Positions 8,283-17,331 are shown, numbered from the stretch's first letter. The stretch: 39,382 bases of DNA from Pseudomonadota bacterium (GCA_023405815.1 JAEXXM010000069.1:1-39382); one strand, 5' to 3'. Translations and numbers: made by a program. Notes: generated from the letters alone by a model not told the origin.

Positions 8283-9460
8283 CCTCGGCGCTTGATTCCA
8301 TCAACCCGCATGAGGTCGGCGAGCGCCTGCGTATTGCGCGCGAGGACGCAAAGCTCAAACAGGCCCAAGCGGCCGAGGCCATCGGCATTGCACGGACGAC
8401 TCTCGTTGCCATCGAGCATGGGCAGCGCCGCGTCCGGATCGAGGAATTGCGCGCGTTGGCGCGGCTCTATGGAACGTCCGTGAATGGCTTGCTTCGGCTG
8501 GAAGCGGTCCACGCCGATCTCGTGCCGCGCTTCCGGAAGCTGGGAACCAGCTATCCGGACGCGGTCGAGCAGGCGGCCAATCTGCTGAACGATCTGGCAA
8601 GAGCCGAGGTCGAGCTGGAAAATCTTCTCGGCATACAGCGCAAGCAAAACTATCCGCCGGCGCGGCCCCTGCTGCCGGGCGATGTTCGCATGCAGGCCGA
8701 GCAGGACGCTCTCGAGCTTCGCCAGTGGCTGGGCCTCGGACAGGCGCCCGTGCCCGACATCGTTGGCATGCTGGAACTGCAACTCGGCGTGCGCATGTTT
8801 GTGCGTAAGCTGCCGGCGGATATTTCGGGGCTATTCGCCTTCGATGAAGCGACCGGCGCGTGCATCTTGCTCAATGCAAACCACCGACGCGGCCGGCGAA
8901 ACCTTTCCGCCGCGCACGAGCTCGGCCATCTCGTGACCCGGCAGCCGGCGGAAGTTCTGCACCGGCAAACGGGTGAGGACACGCGTGAAGAGCGGTACGC
9001 GCACGCCTTTTCGCGGAACTTCACCATGCCGGCGCGGACCGTCATCGAACAGTTCAAGGACATGACGGCAGGCTCGAAGAAGCTGGAGCGTCGGCACGTC
9101 ATTCTGCTCAGCCATTTCTTCGGGGTGTCCCGCGAGGCGACCGTACGGCGACTGGAAGAATTGCGCCTCGTTCGGACAGGAGCCTGGGACTGGTTCGAGA
9201 AGAACGGCGGGATTTCAGACGAGCAGGAGCGCGAAGTGTTGGGCGATCGCATGATGCCCGACCAAGGCATCCAAGACGCGCGGGAACCTACGACTGTTCG
9301 CCTTGCCCTGCTCGCGGCTGCGGCCTGGAAGCAAGAAATCCTCAGCGAGGGTCAGCTCGTCGAGCTTCTCAAAATCGACCGCGTCGAACTTCGCCGCTTG
9401 CTGCAGGACGGGCACGCAGAAGGGAGCAACGGCGATGACGCCCCCGAGCTCCTGGCCTGA
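8279..9460 (+). CDS. XRE-ImmA/IrrE family regulator-metallopeptidase
   Basis: A 393-residue two-domain protein. Residues 12-72 are an XRE helix-turn-helix (QAQAAEAIGIARTTLVAIEHG). Residues about 140-260 are an ImmA/IrrE zinc peptidase with HELGH (213-217) and a downstream EERYAHAFSRNFTMPA that supplies the third ligand. Proteins of this kind repress their own operon and cleave a partner repressor on a stress signal, as in ImmA-ImmR of ICEBs1 and IrrE/DdrO; here both activities are on one chain. The gene overlaps the QueC-like gene by ATGA and the PIN gene by 26 nt. The likely DNA target is the inverted repeat at 6294-6323. The C-terminal 100 residues are unassigned. Confidence 0.9.
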   Translation: MTSALDSINPHEVGERLRIAREDAKLKQAQAAEAIGIARTTLVAIEHGQRRVRIEELRALARLYGTSVNGLLRLEAVHADLVPRFRKLGTSYPDAVEQAANLLNDLARAEVELENLLGIQRKQNYPPARPLLPGDVRMQAEQDALELRQWLGLGQAPVPDIVGMLELQLGVRMFVRKLPADISGLFAFDEATGACILLNANHRRGRRNLSAAHELGHLVTRQPAEVLHRQTGEDTREERYAHAFSRNFTMPARTVIEQFKDMTAGSKKLERRHVILLSHFFGVSREATVRRLEELRLVRTGAWDWFEKNGGISDEQEREVLGDRMMPDQGIQDAREPTTVRLALLAAAAWKQEILSEGQLVELLKIDRVELRRLLQDGHAEGSNGDDAPELLA

Positions 9461-10043
9461 TGAAAAACTTCCAATCGTCCTCGATGCCAGCGCCGTGATC
9501 AATCTCAACGGATCGGGCGCTGCACGCGAGATCTTGTCGGCGCTGGGCCATGACGTCGTTGTCGCCGAAGATGTCGTCGAAGAACTGGCGCGGGGAACGG
9601 CGAACGGGCGCCGCGATGCCGAATTCCTGGAAGGATTGATCGCCTCGCGCGTGGCTCGGCAGCAAGCCCTTGGATCTCAGAGTCTCGCGCTTTTCGAGAC
9701 CATGACGATCGGCCCTTCGGCCATGACCTTGGAAGACGGCGAGGCGGCGACGATTGCGCTGGCACTTGAGATCGGCGGCGCAGCCGTCATCGATGAAAGC
9801 AAGGGGCGGCGCCTGGCCGCGCAGTTTGTGGCGAGCGTGCCGCTCATTGGCAGCATTGAGATCTTTTGCCATCCGCTCGTTCAAAGTGCGCTGGCGGGCG
9901 CGCTTGCCGATGCCCTGTTCGGCGCGCTGCAACGATCTCGAATGCAGGTGCTTTCCACCCATCACGATTGGGTCGCTGATTTGCTCGGCCCCGAGCGTCT
10001 GCAACTTTGCCTTAGCCTGCCACACTCGGTTCGCTCAAAGTGA
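9435..10043 (+). CDS. PIN-domain nuclease-like protein
   Basis: A 202-residue protein with the PIN fold signature: VLDASAVINL with Asp17, acidic EDVVEE (45-50), TLEDGEAATIALALE with Asp101/Glu103, and AAVIDESKGRRLA with Asp120. This set of four acidic positions matches active metal-dependent PIN ribonucleases. After about residue 135 comes an extra helical tail, longer than in VapC toxins. It is the last gene of the operon and overlaps the XRE-ImmA gene by 26 nt with a GGGAG site before the ATG at 9435. Pairing of an XRE-ImmA protein with a PIN protein recalls toxin-antitoxin modules, with the PIN protein as likely effector; this is inference. Confidence 0.85.
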   Translation: MTPPSSWPDEKLPIVLDASAVINLNGSGAAREILSALGHDVVVAEDVVEELARGTANGRRDAEFLEGLIASRVARQQALGSQSLALFETMTIGPSAMTLEDGEAATIALALEIGGAAVIDESKGRRLAAQFVASVPLIGSIEIFCHPLVQSALAGALADALFGALQRSRMQVLSTHHDWVADLLGPERLQLCLSLPHSVRSK

Positions 10044-10400
10044 GCGATACCTCAGGCTGTCCCGTTGCCGAGTGCCGCTCTTCTTCTCGCGATTGCCTTG
10101 CTCTTCACTCTTTTGCCCGCCTTTCCCAATTCCCAGGACGGCGTCGCTCTGCGATCCTTGCAGCAGAGAAAGCCGATGTCAGAGCAGAGGGAAGTCTCGC
10201 GTGCAAATTGTGTGCACTCAGAATACGCCGTCCGATGGCGGAGCACTTATCCCCAGAAGGAAGATGGCGATATTGCGCAGTTCCGATCCCACGGGAGGAG
10301 TGCCAGGCAGCTGAAGCAGCATGAGAAACTCAGTCGCCCTGAAAAAGGAATGGACCGACCGAGGCGAGAAAAATGTAGTGATATGAGCTACTTAAGCCAC
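10044..10400. other. Island right-end sequence without a gene
   Basis: No integrase or other gene is recognisable between the PIN gene and the second dusA repeat, although an integrase would be expected here by analogy with the first repeat. A GTGTGCACT copy lies at 10210-10218. At the far end ATGAGCTACTTAAGCCAC (10383-10400) supplies a new start codon for the dusA fragment. Confidence 0.45.
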
Positions 10401-10532
10401 AGATTCTGCATTGCGCCGATGATGGACTGGAATGAAAATTCCATATCCGCAATGGGTTAGAACGCGGCATGTGCAAAACGTGTGCAGGGGCAGGCGTGTA
10501 ATTCCAATCATTTCCGTGCAGACGCAGGAGAG
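10401..10532 (+). repeat. dusA 5'-end fragment / att-like direct repeat, copy 2
   Basis: This is the second copy of the 132-bp repeat. It encodes RFCIAPMMDW of DusA, preceded in frame by MSYLSH from an ATG at 10383, and ends at a TAG at 10458-10460, the same offset as the stop in copy 1. The shared ~100 bp after the dusA part suggests that a further related element once began here. No remaining dusA body is visible on either side in this window. Confidence 0.7.
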
Positions 10533-11015
10533 GCCTATCGGTCCGAGGGGACCAAGCCTCGTCATAGGCTCGAATGGCTGCAGAATGCGTCAGCGGGCGG
10601 GGGGACGATGTCCCTGCAGGCGATGACGGGAAATCAGGAGAAGCAAGCTTCTGAAGCAACCGCCGAGCGGGGCGCGGGCTTTCGACAAGCGGGCTCGAAG
10701 TGGACGCGCGTACGAGTACGTCGACGAGCTGGTCACGCCTGCGAGCGGGCACATCGCAAGATCAGCGGACCGCCAGGCGCGTGAAGTGACCCCGGCAAGG
10801 GCTTCACATCCTGCCGGGGTCGAGGGAGTTGCTGCCCATCATGGCGTGAAGTGCAACGGCTCACTTTATGGGCAATCCGCACGCGGATAAACCGAAATCC
10901 CTCTCAGTCCTCGTCAGCTTCTAAGCCGTTGAGGACGCTTAGCACCAAACATTGACTAAGCTAGCACTCCTATTGCGATTTTGGGGACTTCCTAGACCAG
11001 GGGTGGGAGGCGGCC
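10533..11015. other. Gene-free stretch
   Basis: No convincing coding sequence. The only structure seen is the perfect hairpin at 10788-10821. The ribosome binding site of the next gene (GGGAGG) is at its right end. Confidence 0.4.
10788..10821. terminator. Strong GC-rich hairpin
   Basis: GACCCCGGCA (10788-10797) pairs perfectly with TGCCGGGGTC (10812-10821) around a 14-nt loop. It may be a terminator left from a lost gene, as no gene ends close by. Confidence 0.4.
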
Positions 11016-11270
11016 ATGAAGGCGCATTGCCCCATCGAAAGCGCTGACTTCGATCCTGAGTCGCTCAAGGTCATCTTCGCAGCCTTCGACGCGGCATGGC
11101 AGGAAATCGCTGGCCATTACGATCCCGAGAACGCTGCACAGATCGAACAGGTCCAACTGCAGCTCGCGCACTCGGTTCTGGCAGCCGCCAGGGACGATGG
11201 ACGGGATGCCGAGCAGCTCAAGCAAGACGCATTACAGATGATGGCGCTCGCCTACGAGCGGCGCGTTTAG
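11016..11270 (+). CDS. Small helical protein, family shared with 11557-11829
   Basis: An 84-residue acidic, helical, soluble protein starting MKAHCPIESADFDPESL, with a GGGAGG ribosome binding site 7 nt before the ATG. It shares a pattern with the neighbouring protein on the other strand: (S/D)PE, an AxxDAW segment, a central L-x-L-A, and D-x-x-x-L-K/R-x-x-A-L/M. Such short proteins are frequent in Bradyrhizobium-type genomes and have no known function to me. Confidence 0.65.
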   Translation: MKAHCPIESADFDPESLKVIFAAFDAAWQEIAGHYDPENAAQIEQVQLQLAHSVLAAARDDGRDAEQLKQDALQMMALAYERRV

Positions 11271-11556
11271 CTCCGGGGCACAAGGCCACCGCGCAGGGCA
11301 ATGCGCCGCTTTAGAAGCTGCGCGTAAGACGTGGCCGTGGCTGTTCGATTTTTGTATGGCCGTGCCTACGGTGCGGGGTTCACTCGTTAGAGGGCCGGCC
11401 TTGGCGTTTGCGGCATCGGGGTTTTTGTGGGGCCTATGCCCATCTCGGCTCCCCTTCCATTCTCTCGCAGCAGGCCTGGCACCAGGCTTCGCGCATACGG
11501 CACGATGCATAACGCGAAGCCGCGCGCATCCCCCCGGACGGCCCGTTGAGCCGAGG
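11271..11556. other. Intergenic between convergent small genes
   Basis: About 285 bp between two convergent small genes. No gene or clear hairpin was recognised. Confidence 0.35.
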
Positions 11557-11829
11557 TTATTTGGTTGGCTCGTGTTCGCTCCACCCCTCGCCATGGGACA
11601 GGATCCGCATAGCTTGTTTGCGCAGCTCAGTTAGATCGTGCATCCGCTGGCCGAGAAGCATCAAGATCCCAGCGAGCTTGAGGCGTAGACGCTCGGCGTC
11701 GTGATCCGATTTTGCCATGGATCGGACTTCGACCCAGGCGTCCTCAAGGGCCAGAGTAAGCCAGGCGGTTATCTCGGGCGAGTAGGCGGCGTCTGCGATC
11801 ATCCGGTGGATTTTCATGCAGGAAGCCAT
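11557..11829 (-). CDS. Small helical protein, paralog-like of 11016-11270
   Basis: A 90-residue protein, possibly starting at Met5 (MKIHRMIADAAYSPEITAW) rather than at 11829. It has the same outline as the 84-residue protein nearby: SPE, LEDAWVEVR, RLKLAGILM and LTELRKQAMRIL. It is soluble, helical, without cysteine motifs. Function unknown. The two are convergent, so they do not share a transcript. Confidence 0.6.
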   Translation of the reverse strand: MASCMKIHRMIADAAYSPEITAWLTLALEDAWVEVRSMAKSDHDAERLRLKLAGILMLLGQRMHDLTELRKQAMRILSHGEGWSEHEPTK

Positions 11830-12443
11830 GAAGTCTGCTTCAACGACCGATCAACGCTGATCGAGGAACACGGCCAATAGTGGGTTAATGTCGTGAAACG
11901 ATCAGACACAGTTCATCGGTCGCGTACATTCCTCGTGTGAACCGCCGCCTGACAACGGAGGGGAGCCGCACTCACATCCTCTCGTCTCCGAGCGCCAGCG
12001 GCGGCGAGCAATCGCTACGACGGGGTGCTGGTCACAACATTGATCCGCGTCAGACTTGGACATTCTAGATGGCAATGAGGCTGCCAACGCCGCTGCGGCC
12101 TCGGCTCCGGTGTGGGTTGCTTCGCTTTGCACTGTGGTGTTTCTGCCGGCCCGGCCGGAGCTCCCCCGCCAGTGGACCTCATTGGCGGAACGGGATGGAT
12201 CCTTATGCAAGTTCGGCGAATGTCCGCTTCGGTATGCGCTATGACGAGGGAGTCCAAGGCCGGCTCCAACTAGCCGTCCTCGAAACAGGCCTGCTGAAGA
12301 ACGCGTCCGCGTGATCCGCATGCGAGAGCGCCATCAATTGTGTGATTCGGCGCTTCGCGCCGAATGGCCAGGTCCCAACGGTGACTGGATCACGTCTGTC
12401 GGAGCAGGGCGCTGCAATTGTTAAAGGGGTGAAGCAGCGAGAG
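11830..12443. other. Gene-free stretch
   Basis: About 600 bp in which no frame has a recognisable protein or a good ribosome binding site. No repeat or strong hairpin was found; probably decayed sequence. Confidence 0.4.
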
Positions 12444-13334
12444 CTAATTCGTCCTGGCAGCGGGAAGAGCGCGCGCAACACGGAAGCCATAGCCGGCAAA
12501 CCGGTAATCGGGATAGATCCCGTTACGGAACGCCGCGCGCATGCTCCTCGGATTGCCGAGCCAGGAGCCACCACGTAGGACGCGATTGCAGTTGGGCTCC
12601 TCGGGTGCGGTGGAGCCATCTGTGGGCGCAGTGGCGTACGCGTTCTCGCTATAACAGTCTTGCACCCATTCCCAGACGTTGCCGTGCATGTCGTAGAGGC
12701 CGAAGTCGTTGGGTTCAAATGAGCCCACAGGCGCCGTCTGCTCATTGTCCCACTGGCTCCTGCAGCCGTTGCAGTTGGCGTTGTTCTCGCCGAGGTCATC
12801 GCCCCAGGAGTAGCGCGTCGTCGTTCCAGCGCGCGCGGCGTACTCCCATTCTGCTTCGGTCAGCAGTCGGTATGCCTGGCCTGCCACCCTGCTGAGCCAC
12901 GGCAGGTATTGGCTCGTGATGTCGTTCCAGGATACGTTGATCACGGGCCGCACGCCCTGACCCCATCCCTGATCGCTGGGTCGATGCTCGCAGCCGCCAG
13001 CTTCGACGCAGGCGTTCCATTCCGCAAATGTCACCTCAAACCTCGACACCGCGAAAGGCTTTGCAGTGGTGACCTTGCGCAGAGGGCGTTCGTTGTCGCG
13101 GGCGTCTTGGTCGCTTTGCGGCGATCCCATCATGAAGCTACCTGCGGGGATGACCACCATCTGCGGGCAGGCCGAGCAGTCCTGGAATACCGCGCCGCTC
13201 GTGGTGAAATCCTCGGTCAGGTCCACGAAGCGGAAGCCGGTACCCGCCGCAGCAGGCGCGAGCAGCGCCAGCAGGATTGCGCAGAGCGCCCCAGAGTTGT
13301 TGCTGCTGGAATGGCGCGAGAATGGGTGAGACAC
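12444..13334 (-). CDS. Exported SUMF1/FGE-like domain protein
   Basis: A 296-residue protein with a signal peptide (hydrophobic ALCAILLALLAPAAAG) followed by a formylglycine-generating-enzyme (SUMF1) fold: IPAGSFMMGSP, FEVTFAEWNACVEAGG, VSWNDITSQYLPWLS, YRLLTEAEWEYAARAG, YDMHGNVWEWVQDC, LRGGSWLGNPRSMRAAFRNG and GFRVAR at the end. The segment RGGSW...R lacks the copper-binding cysteine pair of true FGE, so it is unlikely to make formylglycine; many bacterial proteins use the fold for binding or other chemistry. The GTG at 13334 is preferred because GGGAGA lies 9 nt upstream; a TTG at 13361 is possible. No partner gene is adjacent. Confidence 0.85.
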   Translation of the reverse strand: MSHPFSRHSSSNNSGALCAILLALLAPAAAGTGFRFVDLTEDFTTSGAVFQDCSACPQMVVIPAGSFMMGSPQSDQDARDNERPLRKVTTAKPFAVSRFEVTFAEWNACVEAGGCEHRPSDQGWGQGVRPVINVSWNDITSQYLPWLSRVAGQAYRLLTEAEWEYAARAGTTTRYSWGDDLGENNANCNGCRSQWDNEQTAPVGSFEPNDFGLYDMHGNVWEWVQDCYSENAYATAPTDGSTAPEEPNCNRVLRGGSWLGNPRSMRAAFRNGIYPDYRFAGYGFRVARALPAARTN

Positions 13335-13730
13335 GGCACAGTCTCCCGCGATCCTCCTCAACCGGCGAGGCTAGCCGCCGAGTAGCCATGTGTCATCGTT
13401 AAAGCGGCAGCCGAGGGGTCTTCACGCCCCGGCGACCGGAGTTCGCCCAATTGCGGACACTCACTGTGCGTCCGATGCTGTAGACGGCTGACGCGAGGTA
13501 GATGCGGCCGATACCAATAGGGCCCGACCAAGAAGTGTGAATAGCCGTTCAGGCCGTCCACATACATCTGCATAAAAATCGAGTGGTACGCTGGGTGCTC
13601 AAAGCAAAGTCGCTACTCTATCTGGAGAGCGTGAAACAGGGACGCATGAGCACAGTTGATCCGAAACGTTCTGCATTGATAGCACTCAACTTTGGGTTCG
13701 GCGTGCGTGAAACTCGGAAGGATGGCAGCA
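13335..13730. other. Divergent intergenic region without a gene
   Basis: About 390 bp between the FGE-like gene and the CBS-domain remnant. It must hold promoters for both directions, but none was clear. No repeat found. Confidence 0.35.
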
Positions 13731-14093
13731 ATGACCAATCGCAAGCTCGCCTACATCATAAAGGACCAGAAGCCGCTTGTGATGCCCAAGGGCGAGACGG
13801 TGCAGCACGCCTGCAAATTGATGTGGGAACGGCGCGCCGGCTCGGTCCTAGTCGTCGACCATGGTCAGCGGCTGATCGGCATCTTTACCGGACGCGACGC
13901 GGTCCGAACCCTCGCACAGCAAGGCAAGAGTGCGGCGCACATGAGCCTCGACCAGGCGATGACGCCGAACCCTACGACCATCACACCTGATCATCGCGCC
14001 ATCGACGCGCTTCGGGCGATGTGTGACGGCGGCTTCCGTCACGTCCCTGTGGTGGAGGACGGCCGAATCTGGGGCGTTGTCTCGCGCGGCGCC
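13731..14093 (+). pseudogene. CBS-domain protein, C-terminally truncated
   Basis: From an ATG at 13731 (GGAAGG 8 nt upstream) the protein has two CBS motifs, which bind adenosyl ligands and regulate partner activity: VQHACKLMWERRAGSVLVVD with LIGIFTGRD, and AIDALRAMCDGGFRHVPVVE with IWGVVSRG. After about residue 121 the family's usual short tail is missing, and the frame continues into foreign sequence (the GAPDH remnant read out of frame) to a stop at 14243. Most of the two CBS domains survive, so a product may still be made. The deletion joined it to the GAPDH gene. Confidence 0.75.
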
Positions 14094-14957
14094 GAGGCTA
14101 TGCTCTATTCGGCGCGTCGGGATCAGATGTCGACGCAATGGCGAGGACCGGCCTCGAGGCTTCCGGCAGCCTTGAGGATCTGCTCGGTCAGGCGGATGTG
14201 GTGGTCGACTGCACCCCGAAGCGGGTGGCTGCCAAGAACATAGAAATTTACCGCGGCCGCGGGCTGAAATTCATCGTGCAGGGGGGCGAGAAGCACGAAG
14301 TCACCGGTCATTCGTTTGTCGCCGAGGCCAATTACGAGACGGCCGTTGGCCGCGATGCCACGCGCGTGGTCTCCTGCAACACAACCTCCATCGTTCGCAC
14401 CTTAAGCGCGCTCAAGCGAGCAGGGCTGTTAAAGCGCGCCCGAGGAATCCTCTTGCGCAGGGCAACCGATCCCTGGGCCGCTCGTACCTGAGCCTGACAT
14501 CCCGAGTCACCAGGGTCCCGATGCGCAGACCGTCGATCCGCAGCTCGACGTCGTGACCATGGCGGTGAAAGTTTCCGAGACCATTGCCCACCTTCACTAT
14601 TGGTCCGTCGAGCTGGTGCGCCCCGCCAGCAAGGAGGAGGTGCTGGCGGCATTCGGCACTTCCTCGCGCATCGCAATGGTGCATATGGACAGTGGTCTGA
14701 CGGCACTCAATGCGGTGAAGGAGCTCGTTTCCGATCTCGGCCGCCCCCACAGCAATCTCTATGAGGTTGCGCTGTGGGCTGACATGCTGCGCGTAGAGGG
14801 CAATGAGCTGTTTTACGCTTACATGGTCGATAACCAGGCCATCGTCATCCCCGAGACGATCTACGCGATCCGCGCCCTGACGGCGCGCGTTGAAACCGGC
14901 GCCCAATCGATCGGCAGGACCAATGCCGCGCTCGGCATAAGGGGCGCGCTGATTTGA
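14094..14957 (+). pseudogene. Archaeal-type (type II) GAPDH pseudogene
   Basis: Two pieces in different frames read as a phosphorylating type II glyceraldehyde-3-phosphate dehydrogenase, an NAD(P) enzyme typical of Archaea and some Proteobacteria. The first has SLEDLLGQADVVVDCTPKR, KFIVQGGEKHEVTGHSF and VVSCNTTSIVRTLSAL, with the catalytic cysteine in SCNTTS. The Rossmann N-terminus (GINGYG) is gone, lost in the junction with the CBS gene. Near 14470-14490 about 30 nt are missing and the frame shifts; the rest resumes with VPEPDIPSHQGPDAQ, TMAVKVSETIAHLHYWSVEL and ends ALGIRGALI at 14957. It cannot be functional. It is followed by the HAD-GH65 remnant 23 bp later. Confidence 0.85.
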
Positions 14958-14980
14958 GCAACAGGGCTGTCTGACCCACG

Positions 14981-16975
14981 ATGCCTCGTTCCCGCGGCAC
15001 ACGCAAAGAATTCCCGAGCAAAGCGCTGATCACACGAGACCGCTTTGATGCCGTCGCCTTCGATCTTGATGGCGTGATTACAAACACCGCTCGCATCCAC
15101 GAGATGGCGTGGAAGCAGCTCTTCAACGACTATCTGCGGCTCCGCGCCGAACGCGATGATAGGCCTTACGCGCCTTTCACCAGCGCCGACTACCGCCGCC
15201 ACCTCGACGGGCGACCACGACGCGATGGCATCAAGGCTTTCCTCGCGTCACGTCAGATCAGCATCCTCGATGATGACGCGGTCAGCGGAGCCGATACCAT
15301 CACCAACCTTGCGCCTCGCAAGAACGAACTGTTCCTTCACGCTTTAGAAAGCCAGAAGACGCAGGTCTATACGGATGCCCTTGCACTGATCCGAAGCCTG
15401 CGACAGCGCGGCTTCAAAACGGCGGTCGTCTCCGCGAGCAAAAACTGCCAAGCGGTCTTGCAGGCAGCCGGCATCACTGAGCTGTTCGATGTGTCGGTGG
15501 ATGGGCTCGACCAGGAACGGCTAAACCTTAAGGGCAAGCCAGAGCCGGATGCCTTCCTCGAGGCCGCCGCCCGCATGCGAATCGAGCCGGCGCGGACCAT
15601 CATTGTTGAGGACGCGCTCGCTGGCGTGGCTGCCGGTCGTACCGGACACTTCGGCCTGGTCGTCGGCGTGAGCCGCAGCGGCGCACCCGAGGCGCTCACG
15701 GCGCACGGTGCCGATATCGTTGTCACCGATCTATCGACGCTTGTCGTCGGCACAGGCAGCAGAGCCGAGCGGGCACCGCCGGCTCGAGCTCAAAGCCAGC
15801 GATCCTCCGCGCCCTTGAACGGACAGCAGGATGTCGAAGGGAAAGCCATCGGTCCGTGGGCGCTTGTCTACGACGGGTTCGACGCTGCTGTCGAAGGTCA
15901 GCGAGAGGCGCTCCTCACCCTGGGCAACGGCTACTTCGCCACGCGCGGCGCCGGAGCAGATGCCGTCGCCGATGGGGTCCGCTACCCGGGAACGTACCTG
16001 GCCGGAGGTTACAATCGCGGCGTTAGCGAAATTGCCGGGCGCCGTATCGAGCACGAGGACCTCGTCAACCTGCCGAACTGGCTGCCGCTCACCGTGGGCG
16101 CGGTCAGCGGCGGCGGGATCGAATGGCTCGGCCTGCGCACTGGCGCCCAGGTGATTTTCTATCGCCGGACCCTCGATCTGAGGCGCGGCTTACTGATCAT
16201 CGCCGCCCGATTCCGCGATGGCAGCGGCCGCGTCACTAGTGTGAAGGAAGTGCGCCTCGTGCACATGCGCGAGCGGCATCTCGCCGGCCAACAGATGGTC
16301 GTCACGCCGGAGAATTGGTCGGGGCGCCTCGTGGTGCGCTGCGCCATTGACGGACGCGTGACCAATGCGGGCGTCGCCCGCTATCGGCCATTCACGGCCC
16401 AGCACCTGGTGACTAGAGAATCCCTTGTCGACGCCGACACGCTGCTTCTGCGCACGGAATTGGCCCAGTCCGAGCTGCAGATTGCTCAGGCCGCCCGGGT
16501 CCGCATTTTTCGCGATGGCGACCCCTTCGATGCAGATCGTCGACGCCTCCCCGATCACGACTGCGCCGGCCAGGAGCTAACCCTTGACGTCCATCAGGGC
16601 CAGAGCTTGGCGATAGAAAAGATCGTCTCACTATTTACATCGCGCGATCAGGCCATCTCAGATCCGCGGACGGAGGCGCTGACCAGCCTCCGGCGTGTCG
16701 AGGGATTTTCGGATCGCTGTGCGCGAGCCATTGCCTCGCCTGGACGCATCTATGGCACCAAGTCGATTTTGAACGCATTGACATCCGCGGCGCGCCGGAG
16801 CACGCCGCCCATAAAATCGTTCGTCTGCACATTTTTCATCTCTTGCAGACCGTATCTGCGCATACCGTCGACATAGACGCCGGCGTCCCGGCGCGCGGCT
16901 GGCATGGTGAGGCCTACAGGGGCCACATCTTCTGGGATGAACTCTTCATCTTTCCCTACCTCAACCTCCGGCTGC
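14981..16975 (+). pseudogene. HAD phosphatase (beta-phosphoglucomutase)-GH65 phosphorylase fusion, broken
   Basis: The N-terminal ~250 residues are a HAD phosphatase of the beta-phosphoglucomutase type: FDLDGVITNT with nucleophile Asp28 and Asp30, VVSASKN, and KPEPDAFLEAA with IIVEDALAG. From about residue 290 a GH65 disaccharide-phosphorylase begins (YDGFDAAVEGQREALLTLGN, AGGYNRGVSEIAGR). Such fusions split trehalose or maltose with phosphate and isomerise glucose-1-phosphate. Near 16740 a frameshift occurs; the true frame goes on with HIFHLLQTVSAHT, DAGVPARGWHGEAYRGHI and FWDELFIFPYLNLRLP up to about 16975, where homology ends. Half of the catalytic (alpha/alpha)6 barrel is therefore missing. 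The open frame itself runs to 16876 with a meaningless tail. Confidence 0.85.
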
Positions 16976-17331
16976 CGGGTGGACACGCCTCGTGGCGGCA
17001 TCGCCGAAACTACCAGCATCGCAGCGATGAAGATCATCATCGCGGGGACCGCGACCATCATGACCGCGATCATCGCGAGGAGCACCGCCACCACTAGCCC
17101 ATTATAAGTCCGTTGCGCTTTTGAGCCCTGGCCGGAGTGCCAGGGCTCGTTCAAGCACACCTCGACAGCTGGGGAGGCACGGCGGCCATTCCGGTGGCCA
17201 TCGCTGCCAGGGAGCAGTAACGCGGGTCCTGCTACCAATCGCGGTCAATTCGCCCCTGCTTCGGTGACACCACGCTCAATGCGTGGGCGGCGCACACAAG
17301 GATCATGTCAGAGGCTGCCGCCTATGCGCAT
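16976..17331. other. Junction region after the GH65 remnant
   Basis: No credible gene. On the minus strand about 17000-17100 encodes a hydrophobic run (VVAVLLAMIAVMMVAVPAMM) that may be a fragment of a membrane protein or chance in a CAT-rich sequence. The hairpin at 17123-17148 lies here. Confidence 0.35.
17123..17148. terminator. Hairpin, terminator-like
   Basis: GAGCCCTGGC (17123-17132) pairs with GCCAGGGCTC (17139-17148) around CGGAGT. The 10-bp stem is perfect; no T tract follows on the plus strand. Confidence 0.4.

Noticed and set aside
6338..10043. Standard QatABCD or type IV CBASS system
   Set aside because: No QatA-type ATPase, TatD nuclease, CD-NTase or effector of those systems is present; only the QueC-like protein is shared.
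10065..10460. Open frame leading into the second dusA repeat
   Set aside because: Only the last part (from 10383) is meaningful as the dusA start; the upstream portion is not protein-like.
10397..10460. Functional dusA gene
   Set aside because: Only about 25 codons are present before a stop; the dihydrouridine synthase body is absent from the window.
16750..17238. Minus-strand membrane-like open frame
   Set aside because: Its left part is antisense to the GH65 remnant and its hydrophobic part is a shadow of a CAT-repeat-rich sequence; no start site is convincing.
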